Positions 1 to 6,205 of a stretch of DNA of 7,652 bases are shown one piece after another (the stretch's first letter is position 1; every line of letters starts with the position of its first letter). This DNA is from Nitrosotalea sp. Lineage in GTDB: Archaea > Thermoproteota > Nitrososphaeria > Nitrososphaerales > Nitrosopumilaceae. The notes below the pieces were generated by a model. The model searched no databases, was not told the DNA's origin, and saw nothing but the letters and a program-made list of their open reading frames with translations. A program made the translations under genes and the position numbers. The stretch spans positions 1 to 7,652 of the forward strand of contig JARLFW010000075.1 in NCBI GenBank assembly GCA_031296345.1, given 5' to 3'.

Positions 1-291
1 AAGTGCAATAAATTTTGGCTTGCCAATTGACCTTTCGGCAAATCCTCCCATATATGCAAGTGCAAACAGGTTGAATGCAATATGGGCAATGCCTGCGTGG
101 ATGAACATTGATGTAAATAATCTCAAGATGCTGTCTGGAAGATTGCCGTCCTTGAACAAGCTATTTGGGACAAATCCATAATTGGAAATTATCGCATTCT
201 GAGTATTGCTGAGAATACCATATGCAAAAACTACTATATTTACAACAACCAGGACTGTGGTAACAGGCGGCGGAGTTCCTAACTTTAACAT
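1..291 (-). CDS. Rhomboid family intramembrane serine protease, N-terminal part (runs off the window)
   Basis: Rhomboids cut transmembrane proteins inside the membrane with a Ser-His dyad. Reading the minus strand from the ATG at 291-289 gives 97 uninterrupted codons to the window edge. Residues about 10-27 (TTVLVVVNIVVFAYG region) form a first membrane segment. Residues 65-74 read HAGIAHIAFN, matching the HxxxxHxxxN signature of rhomboid TM2 (the oxyanion-site His and Asn of GlpG). This is followed by YMGGFAERSIG, equivalent to the GG-E-G stretch at the end of that helix. The catalytic GxSG serine and the second histidine lie in the missing C-terminal part, so activity cannot be judged. No ATG lies further upstream in frame before a stop at 345-343, which supports this start. 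The gene is divergent from purQ and need not be functionally linked to it. The family call is firm; the substrate is unknown. Confidence 0.88.
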   Translation of the reverse strand, partial: MLKLGTPPPVTTVLVVVNIVVFAYGILSNTQNAIISNYGFVPNSLFKDGNLPDSILRLFTSMFIHAGIAHIAFNLFALAYMGGFAERSIGKPKFIAL

Positions 292-313
292 CTGTTCATG
301 GGACAGATTGCTG

Positions 314-321
314 TAATAAAA
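314..321 (-). promoter_or_regulatory. Possible TATA box of the rhomboid gene
   Basis: On the minus strand this reads TTTTATTA, centred about 26 bases before the ATG at 291. That spacing fits an archaeal TATA box driving a nearly leaderless transcript, as is common in Thaumarchaeota. The call rests only on composition and spacing. Confidence 0.4.
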
Positions 322-436
322 CGATAAGGAAGAAAATACTAGTCAATATATGATCGCTATCTAAAACACGCGATCAGAATATCTGAATTAGATAGTCACA
401 ATTCTAAATTGATTTTAAAAAATTATTGCGATTCAA

Positions 437-444
437 TTTAATAT
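437..444 (+). promoter_or_regulatory. Probable TATA box of the purine operon
   Basis: TTTAATAT is centred about 25 bases before the purQ GTG at 466, the expected spacing for archaeal transcription beginning at or next to the start codon. No Shine-Dalgarno sequence precedes purQ, which fits a leaderless message. This would be the main promoter for purQ, purL, purF and the RAM-domain gene. Confidence 0.6.
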
Positions 445-465
445 CTCCAAAAAATAATGTAACAT

Positions 466-1146
466 GTGAAGGTTGCAGTAATAGTCTTCCCTGGTAGTAA
501 TTGCGATCGAGATATGCACCATGTTCTAACTGATGTTTTTCATCTAGATTCACAACTTGTATGGCATACTGACCAATTGCCAAAGAACATTGATGCCATA
601 GTTTTACCTGGTGGATTTTCATATGGTGATAGACTCCGAGCTGGAGTAATTGCAGCCCATAGCCCTGTCATAAAAGATGTCAAAAAGATGGCTGAAAGGG
701 GCATACCTGTTTTAGGGGTGTGTAATGGTTTTCAGATACTAGTCGAGTCGGGTCTTTTGCCAGGGGCTCTTCTCAAAAACACATCGCTGAATTTTATGTG
801 CAAGTGGACTGAGATTATTGTCAAAAACAACAAAACTCCATTTACAAACAAATTCAAACTAGACCAAAGAATCCCAATTGCAATCGCAAATGGAGAGGGG
901 CGATACTATGCAGATGATGCCACTCTGAAATCTTTAAAGAAAAATAACCAGATTGTCTTTACTTATGCGGAAGAAATCAACGGCGCATCCCTTGGTATAG
1001 CTGGAATATGCAACAAGGCCGGAAATGTTGTTGGCATGATGCCACATCCTGAAAGGTCTGCTGAGCAGATAATAAATCCAAAAAACGCAAAACCTGCATC
1101 ATTAATCTTTGAATCACTTCTAAGTACATTGGGCGTAATAGCATGA
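466..1146 (+). CDS. purQ: Phosphoribosylformylglycinamidine synthase, glutaminase subunit PurQ
   Basis: PurQ hydrolyses glutamine and passes ammonia to PurL for conversion of FGAR to FGAM, the fourth step of purine synthesis. The 226-residue product is the normal length for a stand-alone PurQ (about 227) and is a class I glutamine amidotransferase throughout. Visible motifs are PGSNCDRD (9-16), GGFSYGDRLRAG (49-60), the nucleophile elbow GVCNGFQ with Cys86, and the partner pair His194 and Glu196 in MMPHPERSAE. The start is a GTG: the ATG two bases upstream is out of frame and runs straight into TGA, and an in-frame TAA lies two codons upstream of the GTG. The stop overlaps the purL start by 4 bases (ATGA), pointing to translational coupling of the two subunits. 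All catalytic residues are present. Confidence 0.97.
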   Translation: MKVAVIVFPGSNCDRDMHHVLTDVFHLDSQLVWHTDQLPKNIDAIVLPGGFSYGDRLRAGVIAAHSPVIKDVKKMAERGIPVLGVCNGFQILVESGLLPGALLKNTSLNFMCKWTEIIVKNNKTPFTNKFKLDQRIPIAIANGEGRYYADDATLKSLKKNNQIVFTYAEEINGASLGIAGICNKAGNVVGMMPHPERSAEQIINPKNAKPASLIFESLLSTLGVIA

Positions 1147-3308
1147 GCCTGACTCCCCAAGAGTCTGAATATCTTGAAAAAAAGATAGGCCGAAAGCCCA
1201 ACCCTTTGGAATTTCAGATTGTAGCTGCTGAATGGTCAGAACATTGCTCCTACAAGTCCTCAAAAAAACATCTCAAGATTTTACCAAAAAAAGGAAAACG
1301 GGTGATATCTGGTCCTGGATACGACTCGGGTGTTCTCGATGTAGGAGATGGATATGTTGTTACGGTGCACATTGAAAGCCATAATCATCCATCTGCAGTG
1401 GAACCATACGGAGGAGCTGCAACTGGTGTTGGTGGAGTGATTCGAGATATATTATCTGCAGGAACTAGACCGATTGCAATTTTAGACGGACTACGATTTG
1501 GGAATATAGAAAAAGACAATCATGCAAGATGGTTATTCAAAAATGCCATAAGGGGAATTGCAGACTATGGTAACTGTCTTGGAATTCCAACAGTTGGTGG
1601 AGAAATCGAGTTTGACAAGTGTTTTACAAATTATGCATTAGTGGATGTGGCCGCAATTGGGTTTGGTAAAAAAGAGAATCTAATCAGAAACAGGGCTGAA
1701 AAGGGAGATTATGTTGTTCTAATTGGAGGATCTACTGGACGAGATGGAATTGGCGGTTCCCAGTTTGCATCTGATAAACTAGAGGCAGAGAATCGCTCCG
1801 CCGTCCAGATTCCAGACCCGTTTATTGAAAAATTGGTAATTGAAGCAATCTTGGAGGCCAGAAATCAAAAATGTATCAAGGCAATGAAAGACCTTGGAGG
1901 TGGAGGGTTGTCATGCGCAATCTCTGAGACTGCAGACGCACTGGGTGTAGGAATTGATCTTGACTTGTCACTTGTACACAAGAGGGAGCAAAACATGTTA
2001 CCATCTGAACTCATGGTATCAGAATCCCAGGAAAGAATGCTTGTTATCACTGACCTGAAAAAACTTGCAACACTAAAAAGTATCTGTGAAAAATTCCGTG
2101 TTCCGTATTCTGTTATTGGTAGAGTACATGAAGATAAGATGATGGAAGTAAAACTAAACAAAAACACTATGGCAAAACTTCCAAGTCAGGTTGTTGCAAA
2201 TGCTCCTCTTCTTGATAGGCCGTCAATCAAGCCAAAATATCTGAGTGCTTTGCAGAAAGTCAAAAAACCTATCCAACCTGTAGATTTATCCAAGACGCTT
2301 TTGAAGATGCTTTCAAATCCTAACATTGCAAGCAAACACTGGGTCTATACTCAATACGACCATGAGGTAGGCATACGAACCGTTGTAAAACCCGGTGGCG
2401 ATGGGGCATCTCTACGACTAGACAACGGCAAGTTTCTATCTGTAAAAATCGACGGAAATTCAAAGCATTGTTACATAAATCCACGGGAGGGTGTGATTGG
2501 ATGCTTTGATGAGGCTTGTAGAAATGTAATTTGCACTGGAGCAAAACCAATAGGAATGGTTGACCATCTCCAGTTTGGAAATCCAGAAGATCCTGAAATA
2601 TTTTGGACATTCAAGGAATCGGTTCAAGCTATTACTGATTATGCCAAATATTTTGAAATTCCATGTGTCGGAGGTAAAGTTAGTCTATACAACGAGACAG
2701 ATGAGGGTCCCATAAAGCCAACTCCTATAATTGGAGTACTAGGCCTCAATGAAGGAAATCCAATGATTCCAAAGAAAATTGAAACTGGTGATTTGTTGAT
2801 TATAGTTGGAATTACAAAAGATGAACTTGGTGGTTCTGAATACTATGAATACATCCATGGATTGACTGGAGGAAAATGTCCTACGGTTGATATGAAAACG
2901 TCCAAGAAAATCCAAGATGCAGTATTGGAACTCATACATCAAGATACTGTAAAGATTGCACATGATTGTTCCAAGGGAGGTCTTGCAATAGGTGTATCAA
3001 AACTATGTATCATAAATGAAACAGGATGTACAGTCTCTGTTGAAAAAATTCCAGCAGAAAAGTTACAATTAGATGAATTATTATTCTCTGAAACACATTC
3101 TAGATTTTTACTTGTAATATCTAAAAAGGACGAAAAAAGAGTAATATCATTTCTTGAAAAAAAGGGCATACCACACGCAAGTATTGGTAATTTTTCTGGT
3201 AAAAATATGATATTCAAAGAAAAATCAAAAATTGTAACTTCTGTAAGGGTTGATAAAGCACAAGAAAAATGGTTAAACTCGTTGGAGGCACTTGTAACAC
3301 ATGGTTAA
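1143..3308 (+). CDS. purL: Phosphoribosylformylglycinamidine synthase, synthetase subunit PurL (small type)
   Basis: PurL uses ATP and the ammonia delivered by PurQ to amidate FGAR. At 721 residues it is the small, bacterial/archaeal type, lacking the fused glutaminase and N-terminal PurS-like domains of the roughly 1300-residue large form. It holds two AIR-synthase-like halves. The first has EWSEHCSYKSS (30-40), ESHNHPS (78-84) with the conserved active-site histidines, GGAATGVGGVIRD (90-102) and the glycine-rich DLGGGGLSCAISETAD (250-265). The second half, from about residue 400, has the pseudo-repeat motifs YDHEVG (405-410) and HDCSKGGLAIGVS (607-619). It overlaps purQ by 4 bases and purF by 8, so the three are almost certainly co-translated. 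The last 250 bases are clearly more AT-rich than the rest, but the frame is intact. The enzyme normally needs PurS as bridging partner; none is encoded here. Confidence 0.97.
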   Translation: MSLTPQESEYLEKKIGRKPNPLEFQIVAAEWSEHCSYKSSKKHLKILPKKGKRVISGPGYDSGVLDVGDGYVVTVHIESHNHPSAVEPYGGAATGVGGVIRDILSAGTRPIAILDGLRFGNIEKDNHARWLFKNAIRGIADYGNCLGIPTVGGEIEFDKCFTNYALVDVAAIGFGKKENLIRNRAEKGDYVVLIGGSTGRDGIGGSQFASDKLEAENRSAVQIPDPFIEKLVIEAILEARNQKCIKAMKDLGGGGLSCAISETADALGVGIDLDLSLVHKREQNMLPSELMVSESQERMLVITDLKKLATLKSICEKFRVPYSVIGRVHEDKMMEVKLNKNTMAKLPSQVVANAPLLDRPSIKPKYLSALQKVKKPIQPVDLSKTLLKMLSNPNIASKHWVYTQYDHEVGIRTVVKPGGDGASLRLDNGKFLSVKIDGNSKHCYINPREGVIGCFDEACRNVICTGAKPIGMVDHLQFGNPEDPEIFWTFKESVQAITDYAKYFEIPCVGGKVSLYNETDEGPIKPTPIIGVLGLNEGNPMIPKKIETGDLLIIVGITKDELGGSEYYEYIHGLTGGKCPTVDMKTSKKIQDAVLELIHQDTVKIAHDCSKGGLAIGVSKLCIINETGCTVSVEKIPAEKLQLDELLFSETHSRFLLVISKKDEKRVISFLEKKGIPHASIGNFSGKNMIFKEKSKIVTSVRVDKAQEKWLNSLEALVTHG
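3284..3288 (+). promoter_or_regulatory. Possible ribosome binding site for purF
   Basis: GGAGG inside the 3' end of purL can pair with the CCTCC of an archaeal 16S rRNA tail. It ends 12 bases before the purF ATG, a somewhat long spacing. It supports the ATG at 3301 as an internal operon start, alongside coupling through the 8-base overlap. Confidence 0.4.
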
Positions 3309-4737
3309 AGAAAACTGTGGAGTAGTTGGAATCTTTAGTCTGGATGGCGCAAATGTCATACCTATGGTAATAGATGCATTGCGTGCACTTCAACATAGAG
3401 GCCAAGAAGCATGGGGAGTCGCAGTACCCAAAAAACAGCCATATAAACAACTGGGACTGGTATCTTCAGCCGTAACTGAATTTGACAAACTTACGCGTGA
3501 TTATGTATCTCCTGCAGCAATAGGGCATGTAAGATATTCCACAATGGGCAAAAGTAATCTTGAAAATGCACAGCCACTCAAAGTCAAGGACTTGTGTATT
3601 GCTCATAATGGGACAATATCCAATGTAGAAGAGCTAACTGGAATGGTTGGTGGGTGTACCTTTACCCCTCAAAATGTTAGTGACACTCTGATTGCAGCCC
3701 AGAGACTTGTTGCACTAATGGCAGATAATGGAAAACTTGGAAACGCACTATCTATTTTAAAAAATGAAATGGTCGGCTCGTTTTGCTTTACATTTGTATC
3801 TGATGATAACTCGATTTATGCAGCCCGTGATCCTAAAGGTTTCAGGCCAATGGTGCTTGGTTATAGAAAAGACAATAACACATACATTGTTGCGTCAGAA
3901 TCGTCTGCACTCTCTGCAGTAGGTGCACAACTTGTCAGAGATGTAAAACCGGGAGAACTAATCAAGATTAGCGATGCCGGATTGGAATCTGAAATGTTTT
4001 CAGAAGAAAAAAAACCAGCTCACTGCTCGTTTGAATTTACTTATTTTGCTCATCCGTCAAGTGTGATGGAGGGCTCTAACATTTACTTGGCAAGAAAAAG
4101 AATTGGACAATTTCTTGCCCGCAAGTTTGCAATAAAAGATGCAGACATTGTAATTCCAGTTCCAGATTCGGCAAGACCTGCAGCACTAGGATATGCCCAA
4201 GAGCTTGGCGTACCGTTTGAAGAAGGATTGCTAAAAGATAGGTATAGTAGAAAAGGACCATTGCGCAGCTTTATCGAACCTCATCAAGCTGATAGAGTTG
4301 AGATAAACCGCTGGATAATTCCAATCACTCAGGTGATTTCTGGAAAACACGTGGTTGTTGTAGATGATAGTCTTGTTAGGGGTACTAGTTCAAAGGCAAT
4401 CATCAAGGCACTAAGAAGATCAGGTGCAAAAAAGATTAGCATGGTGATTACATTTCCACAAATTCAATTTCCATGTTATGCTGGAATAGACTTTCCATCA
4501 CAAGATGAACTTGTAACATTCATGGGAGATGGTAAAAAATACACAGAAGACGAGATTACAGAAAAAGTACGACAACTCATTGGTGCTGACTTTCTTGGGT
4601 ATAATGATGCAAAGAACTTGGCAGCTGCGGTTGGAATGGAACATGACTCGATGTGCTTTACATGTTCCAGCGGTGATTATTCTACATTGGGAATAAAGCC
4701 TATGTTTAAAACAAGGGCCGAAATCAAAGGGGAATAA
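3301..4737 (+). CDS. purF: Amidophosphoribosyltransferase PurF with predicted [4Fe-4S] cluster
   Basis: PurF carries out the committed step of purine synthesis: PRPP plus glutamine gives 5-phosphoribosylamine. The 478-residue protein has an N-terminal Ntn-hydrolase glutaminase domain and a C-terminal phosphoribosyltransferase domain. Cys6 in MVKENCGVVG would be the nucleophile after removal of a short 5-residue propeptide. QHRGQEAWG (31-39), GHVRYST (75-81) and AHNGTISN (101-108) are glutaminase motifs. The PRPP loop is VVVVDDSLVRGTSS (351-364). Cys242, Cys392, Cys452 and Cys455 (the last two as CFTC) match the four cluster ligands of the Bacillus subtilis type, so an iron-sulfur cluster is expected. 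The flexible loop at 313-329 reads DRYSRKGPLRSFIEPHQ, which departs from the common NRYVGRTFIxPxQ pattern. The gene overlaps purL by 8 bases, and the RAM gene starts 1 base after its stop. Confidence 0.97.
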   Translation: MVKENCGVVGIFSLDGANVIPMVIDALRALQHRGQEAWGVAVPKKQPYKQLGLVSSAVTEFDKLTRDYVSPAAIGHVRYSTMGKSNLENAQPLKVKDLCIAHNGTISNVEELTGMVGGCTFTPQNVSDTLIAAQRLVALMADNGKLGNALSILKNEMVGSFCFTFVSDDNSIYAARDPKGFRPMVLGYRKDNNTYIVASESSALSAVGAQLVRDVKPGELIKISDAGLESEMFSEEKKPAHCSFEFTYFAHPSSVMEGSNIYLARKRIGQFLARKFAIKDADIVIPVPDSARPAALGYAQELGVPFEEGLLKDRYSRKGPLRSFIEPHQADRVEINRWIIPITQVISGKHVVVVDDSLVRGTSSKAIIKALRRSGAKKISMVITFPQIQFPCYAGIDFPSQDELVTFMGDGKKYTEDEITEKVRQLIGADFLGYNDAKNLAAAVGMEHDSMCFTCSSGDYSTLGIKPMFKTRAEIKGE

Positions 4738-4738
4738 T

Positions 4739-4984
4739 ATGGAACTATCATTTGTCTTGGTAAAAAGCAAGATGGGACATGAAATGGATGTCATGAACGA
4801 CGTTCTCAAAATTGATGGCGTAAAGGAAGCAACCGGGACATTTGGTCAGTATGACATATTTGTAAAAGTTCAAGCCTCTACAAGAACTGAACTTGATAAA
4901 ATAATTACCAAAAAAATACGTCTGGTGCCAAATGTTCTTTCAACTACTACACTGCCTGCACTTTCTGGCAAGCCCACAAAATAA
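4739..4984 (+). CDS. Stand-alone Lrp/AsnC-type ligand-binding (RAM) domain protein
   Basis: The 81-residue product is a single RAM domain, the small-molecule-binding half of Lrp/AsnC regulators, without the helix-turn-helix. The predicted order beta-alpha-beta-beta-alpha-beta is readable: ELSFVLVKS, then a helix near 12-24, IDGVKEATGTFGQYDIFVKVQA (25-46), a helix at 49-60, and VPNVLSTTTLPAL (63-75). FGQYD at 35-39 sits in the turn that usually contacts ligand and neighbouring subunits. In known proteins such domains form dimers and higher rings and bind amino acids or related ligands. It begins 1 base after the purF stop, with GGGG at 4729-4732 as a weak ribosome site, so it is made together with PurF. 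It might tune a regulator or an enzyme in response to a metabolite; that is inference. It is not PurS: length is similar but the PurS motifs are absent. Confidence 0.85.
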   Translation: MELSFVLVKSKMGHEMDVMNDVLKIDGVKEATGTFGQYDIFVKVQASTRTELDKIITKKIRLVPNVLSTTTLPALSGKPTK

Positions 4985-5011
4985 GCACTCCTTGGCCTGA
5001 AACTCGGAGCG

Positions 5012-5027
5012 GTATATCAGTTTAAAT
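5012..5027 (+). promoter_or_regulatory. Possible internal promoter of purC
   Basis: The 56-base gap after the RAM gene contains TATAT (5013-5017, about 26 bases before the purC ATG) followed by TTTAAAT (5021-5027). Either could serve as a TATA box; the first has the better spacing for a leaderless start at 5041. There is no evident terminator in the gap, so purC may be read both from here and from the upstream operon. Confidence 0.4.
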
Positions 5028-5040
5028 TCCAGCCTGTTCA

Positions 5041-5880
5041 ATGACCGCCTGTTTGAAGTTTCTACGCTCAGGTAAGGTAAAAGACATTTACGAGCTTCCA
5101 GATGGAAATATTCTATTTCATTTCTCCGATAGGGTATCTGCTTTTGATGTGAAATTTCTAACTCCAATTCCAAAAAAAGGTGAGGTACTTTGCAGGTTTG
5201 CAGAATTTTGGTTCAAAAAACTACCCATAAAAAACCACTACATCAGAACCGAAGGCAAGGACAAGATTGTAGTAAAAAAGATGCAGATGATTCCAATTGA
5301 ATGCGTCGTACGTGGATATTTCTATGGAAGTCTTGTACAAAGATGGAAAGATGGACAAGTCAAGTTACCTGATGGTTCAACTCCACAACTTGCAGAAAAA
5401 CTGTCAACGCCAATCTTTGATCCTACAACAAAATCTGAAACCCATGATATTCCAATATCAAAGCAAGACGCGATTGACAAGAATCTTGTAACTAAAGCCG
5501 AGTATGAGTGGCTAGAGAATGCATCTCTTGAAGTTTATCACCAAATGTTCATAGCTGCAGATGTTGCAGGATTTGTATTGGCTGACTTGAAGTTAGAGTT
5601 TGGCAAGATAGGAAATGATATTGTTCTTGGTGACTCTATAGGGCCAGACGAATATCGCTTGTGGCCAAAAGCATCTTATCAGATTGGAAAGATTCAGGAA
5701 AGCTTTGACAAGCAACTTTTACGTGATTGGCTTGCAGCAAATGGATACCAAAAAAAGTTTGAAGATGATAGAAATGCAGGAAAAGAACCTGTTGCACCAC
5801 AACTGTCTGACCAACTGTGTAACGAATTGTCATCAAGATACATCATTGCGTACGAAAAGATAACTGGAATCAAGTTTTAA
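5041..5880 (+). CDS. purC: Phosphoribosylaminoimidazole-succinocarboxamide (SAICAR) synthase
   Basis: PurC joins aspartate to CAIR with ATP to give SAICAR. The 279-residue product shows the family signatures in order: SGKVKDIYEL (10-19) in the nucleotide-binding N-terminal lobe, FSDRVSAFDVKF (28-39), IPIECVVRGYFYGS (84-97), FDPTTKSETHD (126-136), DLKLEFG (182-188), and a C-terminal RDWLAANGYQ plus RYIIAYEKITG (266-276). The acidic region near 196-208 reads LGDSIGPDEYRLWP, where many homologues have a DE-x-x-PD-x-x-RxW form, so the first acidic pair is reduced to Asp-Ser. The ATG start is preferred because it places the GK motif at the usual depth. A TTG at codon 5 is the only close alternative. 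It is the last gene of the purine cluster and is followed by a long spacer with T-tracts. Confidence 0.95.
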   Translation: MTACLKFLRSGKVKDIYELPDGNILFHFSDRVSAFDVKFLTPIPKKGEVLCRFAEFWFKKLPIKNHYIRTEGKDKIVVKKMQMIPIECVVRGYFYGSLVQRWKDGQVKLPDGSTPQLAEKLSTPIFDPTTKSETHDIPISKQDAIDKNLVTKAEYEWLENASLEVYHQMFIAADVAGFVLADLKLEFGKIGNDIVLGDSIGPDEYRLWPKASYQIGKIQESFDKQLLRDWLAANGYQKKFEDDRNAGKEPVAPQLSDQLCNELSSRYIIAYEKITGIKF

Positions 5881-5968
5881 CTCGAATTTTAAATTCAAGC
5901 CTCTCTGTATTTTCAAACCCTTGTGCACATTTGACCCATCAGGGGGATATCTTTTTCCGAATTTTCTA

Positions 5969-5994
5969 TTTTTTTAAAATTTTTAGTATTTTTT
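5969..5994 (+). terminator. Probable T-tract terminator of purC
   Basis: Three runs of T (7 at 5969-5975, 5 at 5980-5984, 6 at 5989-5994) follow the purC stop by about 90 bases. Archaeal RNA polymerase terminates on such T-runs in the non-template strand without needing a hairpin. The call is from composition alone. Confidence 0.5.
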
Positions 5995-5998
5995 GTAC

Positions 5999-6100
5999 CG
6001 ATACAATAATGATGATAGCGGTATGATATTGATACAATTGCTATTAGTTTGATACCAGTATTATGACTTGTATCAGTATGTGTTATTGTATGTTGTATCG
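5999..6100. repeat. Cluster of direct and inverted GATAC(AA)/(TT)GTATC elements
   Basis: GATACAA occurs at 6000-6006 and 6031-6037, and GATACCA at 6051-6057. The reverse form TTGTATC occurs at 6068-6074 and 6093-6099, with the related TTGTATG at 6086-6092. CGATACAA (5999-6006) and TTGTATCG (6093-6100) are perfect 8-base inverted ends of the cluster. ATACAATAA (6001-6009) also pairs perfectly with TTATTGTAT (6083-6091). Inside it, 6051-6074 is an imperfect 24-base palindrome with arms GATACcAGT and ACTtGTATC. The layout, three elements one way and then the same element reversed, looks like a multi-site operator or a folded RNA element. No named family is recognised. Confidence 0.65.
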
Positions 6101-6205
6101 TGGCTAGAAATATTACGACGGATTGACCAAACTTAGAACATAAAAAAAAATTACGTATTGGACAAAAAAATATGATCTCTTGATCTTTTAGGATTACTAT
6201 AAAAG

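Larger units (their letters stand above)
292..465. promoter_or_regulatory. Divergent spacer between rhomboid and purQ with several inverted repeats
   Basis: This 174-base AT-rich stretch holds both outward promoters and no convincing gene. Three dyads are visible. TGATCGC at 351-357 pairs with GCGATCA at 370-376 (7 of 7, 12-base loop). TATCT at 380-384 pairs with AGATA at 390-394 (5-base spacer). TAAATTGA at 405-412 pairs with TCAATTTA at 433-440 (8 of 8, 20-base loop). The last arm overlaps the presumed purQ TATA box, so a protein bound there could block transcription. No known operator is recognised. Confidence 0.5.
5881..6205. other. 325-base non-coding spacer between purC and the winged-helix gene
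   Basis: No convincing gene lies here; the longest open frame on the minus strand runs into the next gene and resembles nothing known. Right after purC is a short palindrome, GAATTT-T-AAATTC (5884-5896). Next come T-tracts (5969-5994), a cluster of GATAC/GTATC elements (5999-6100), and two A-tracts (6142-6150 and 6164-6170) before the downstream start. The order suggests termination of purC followed by control DNA for the next gene. Confidence 0.6.

Noticed and set aside
1865..2167. 100-codon minus-strand frame inside purL
   Set aside because: It is antisense to a strongly conserved region of PurL (the DLGGGGLS motif) and is serine-rich without domain features.
4739..4984. Idea that the small gene after purF is PurS
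   Set aside because: Length is right, but the sequence follows the Lrp/AsnC RAM pattern (GVKEATGTFGQYDIFVKV) and lacks PurS features.
6009..6015. ATGATGA resembling a C box of a C/D guide RNA
   Set aside because: No CTGA D box or second C'/D' pair is found at a suitable distance downstream, so a guide RNA is not supported.
6198..6203. TATAAA just before the winged-helix start codons
   Set aside because: It is only 3 to 15 bases before the three candidate ATGs, too near for a start at any of them. A transcript from it would begin inside the gene, where no further start codon follows in frame nearby.
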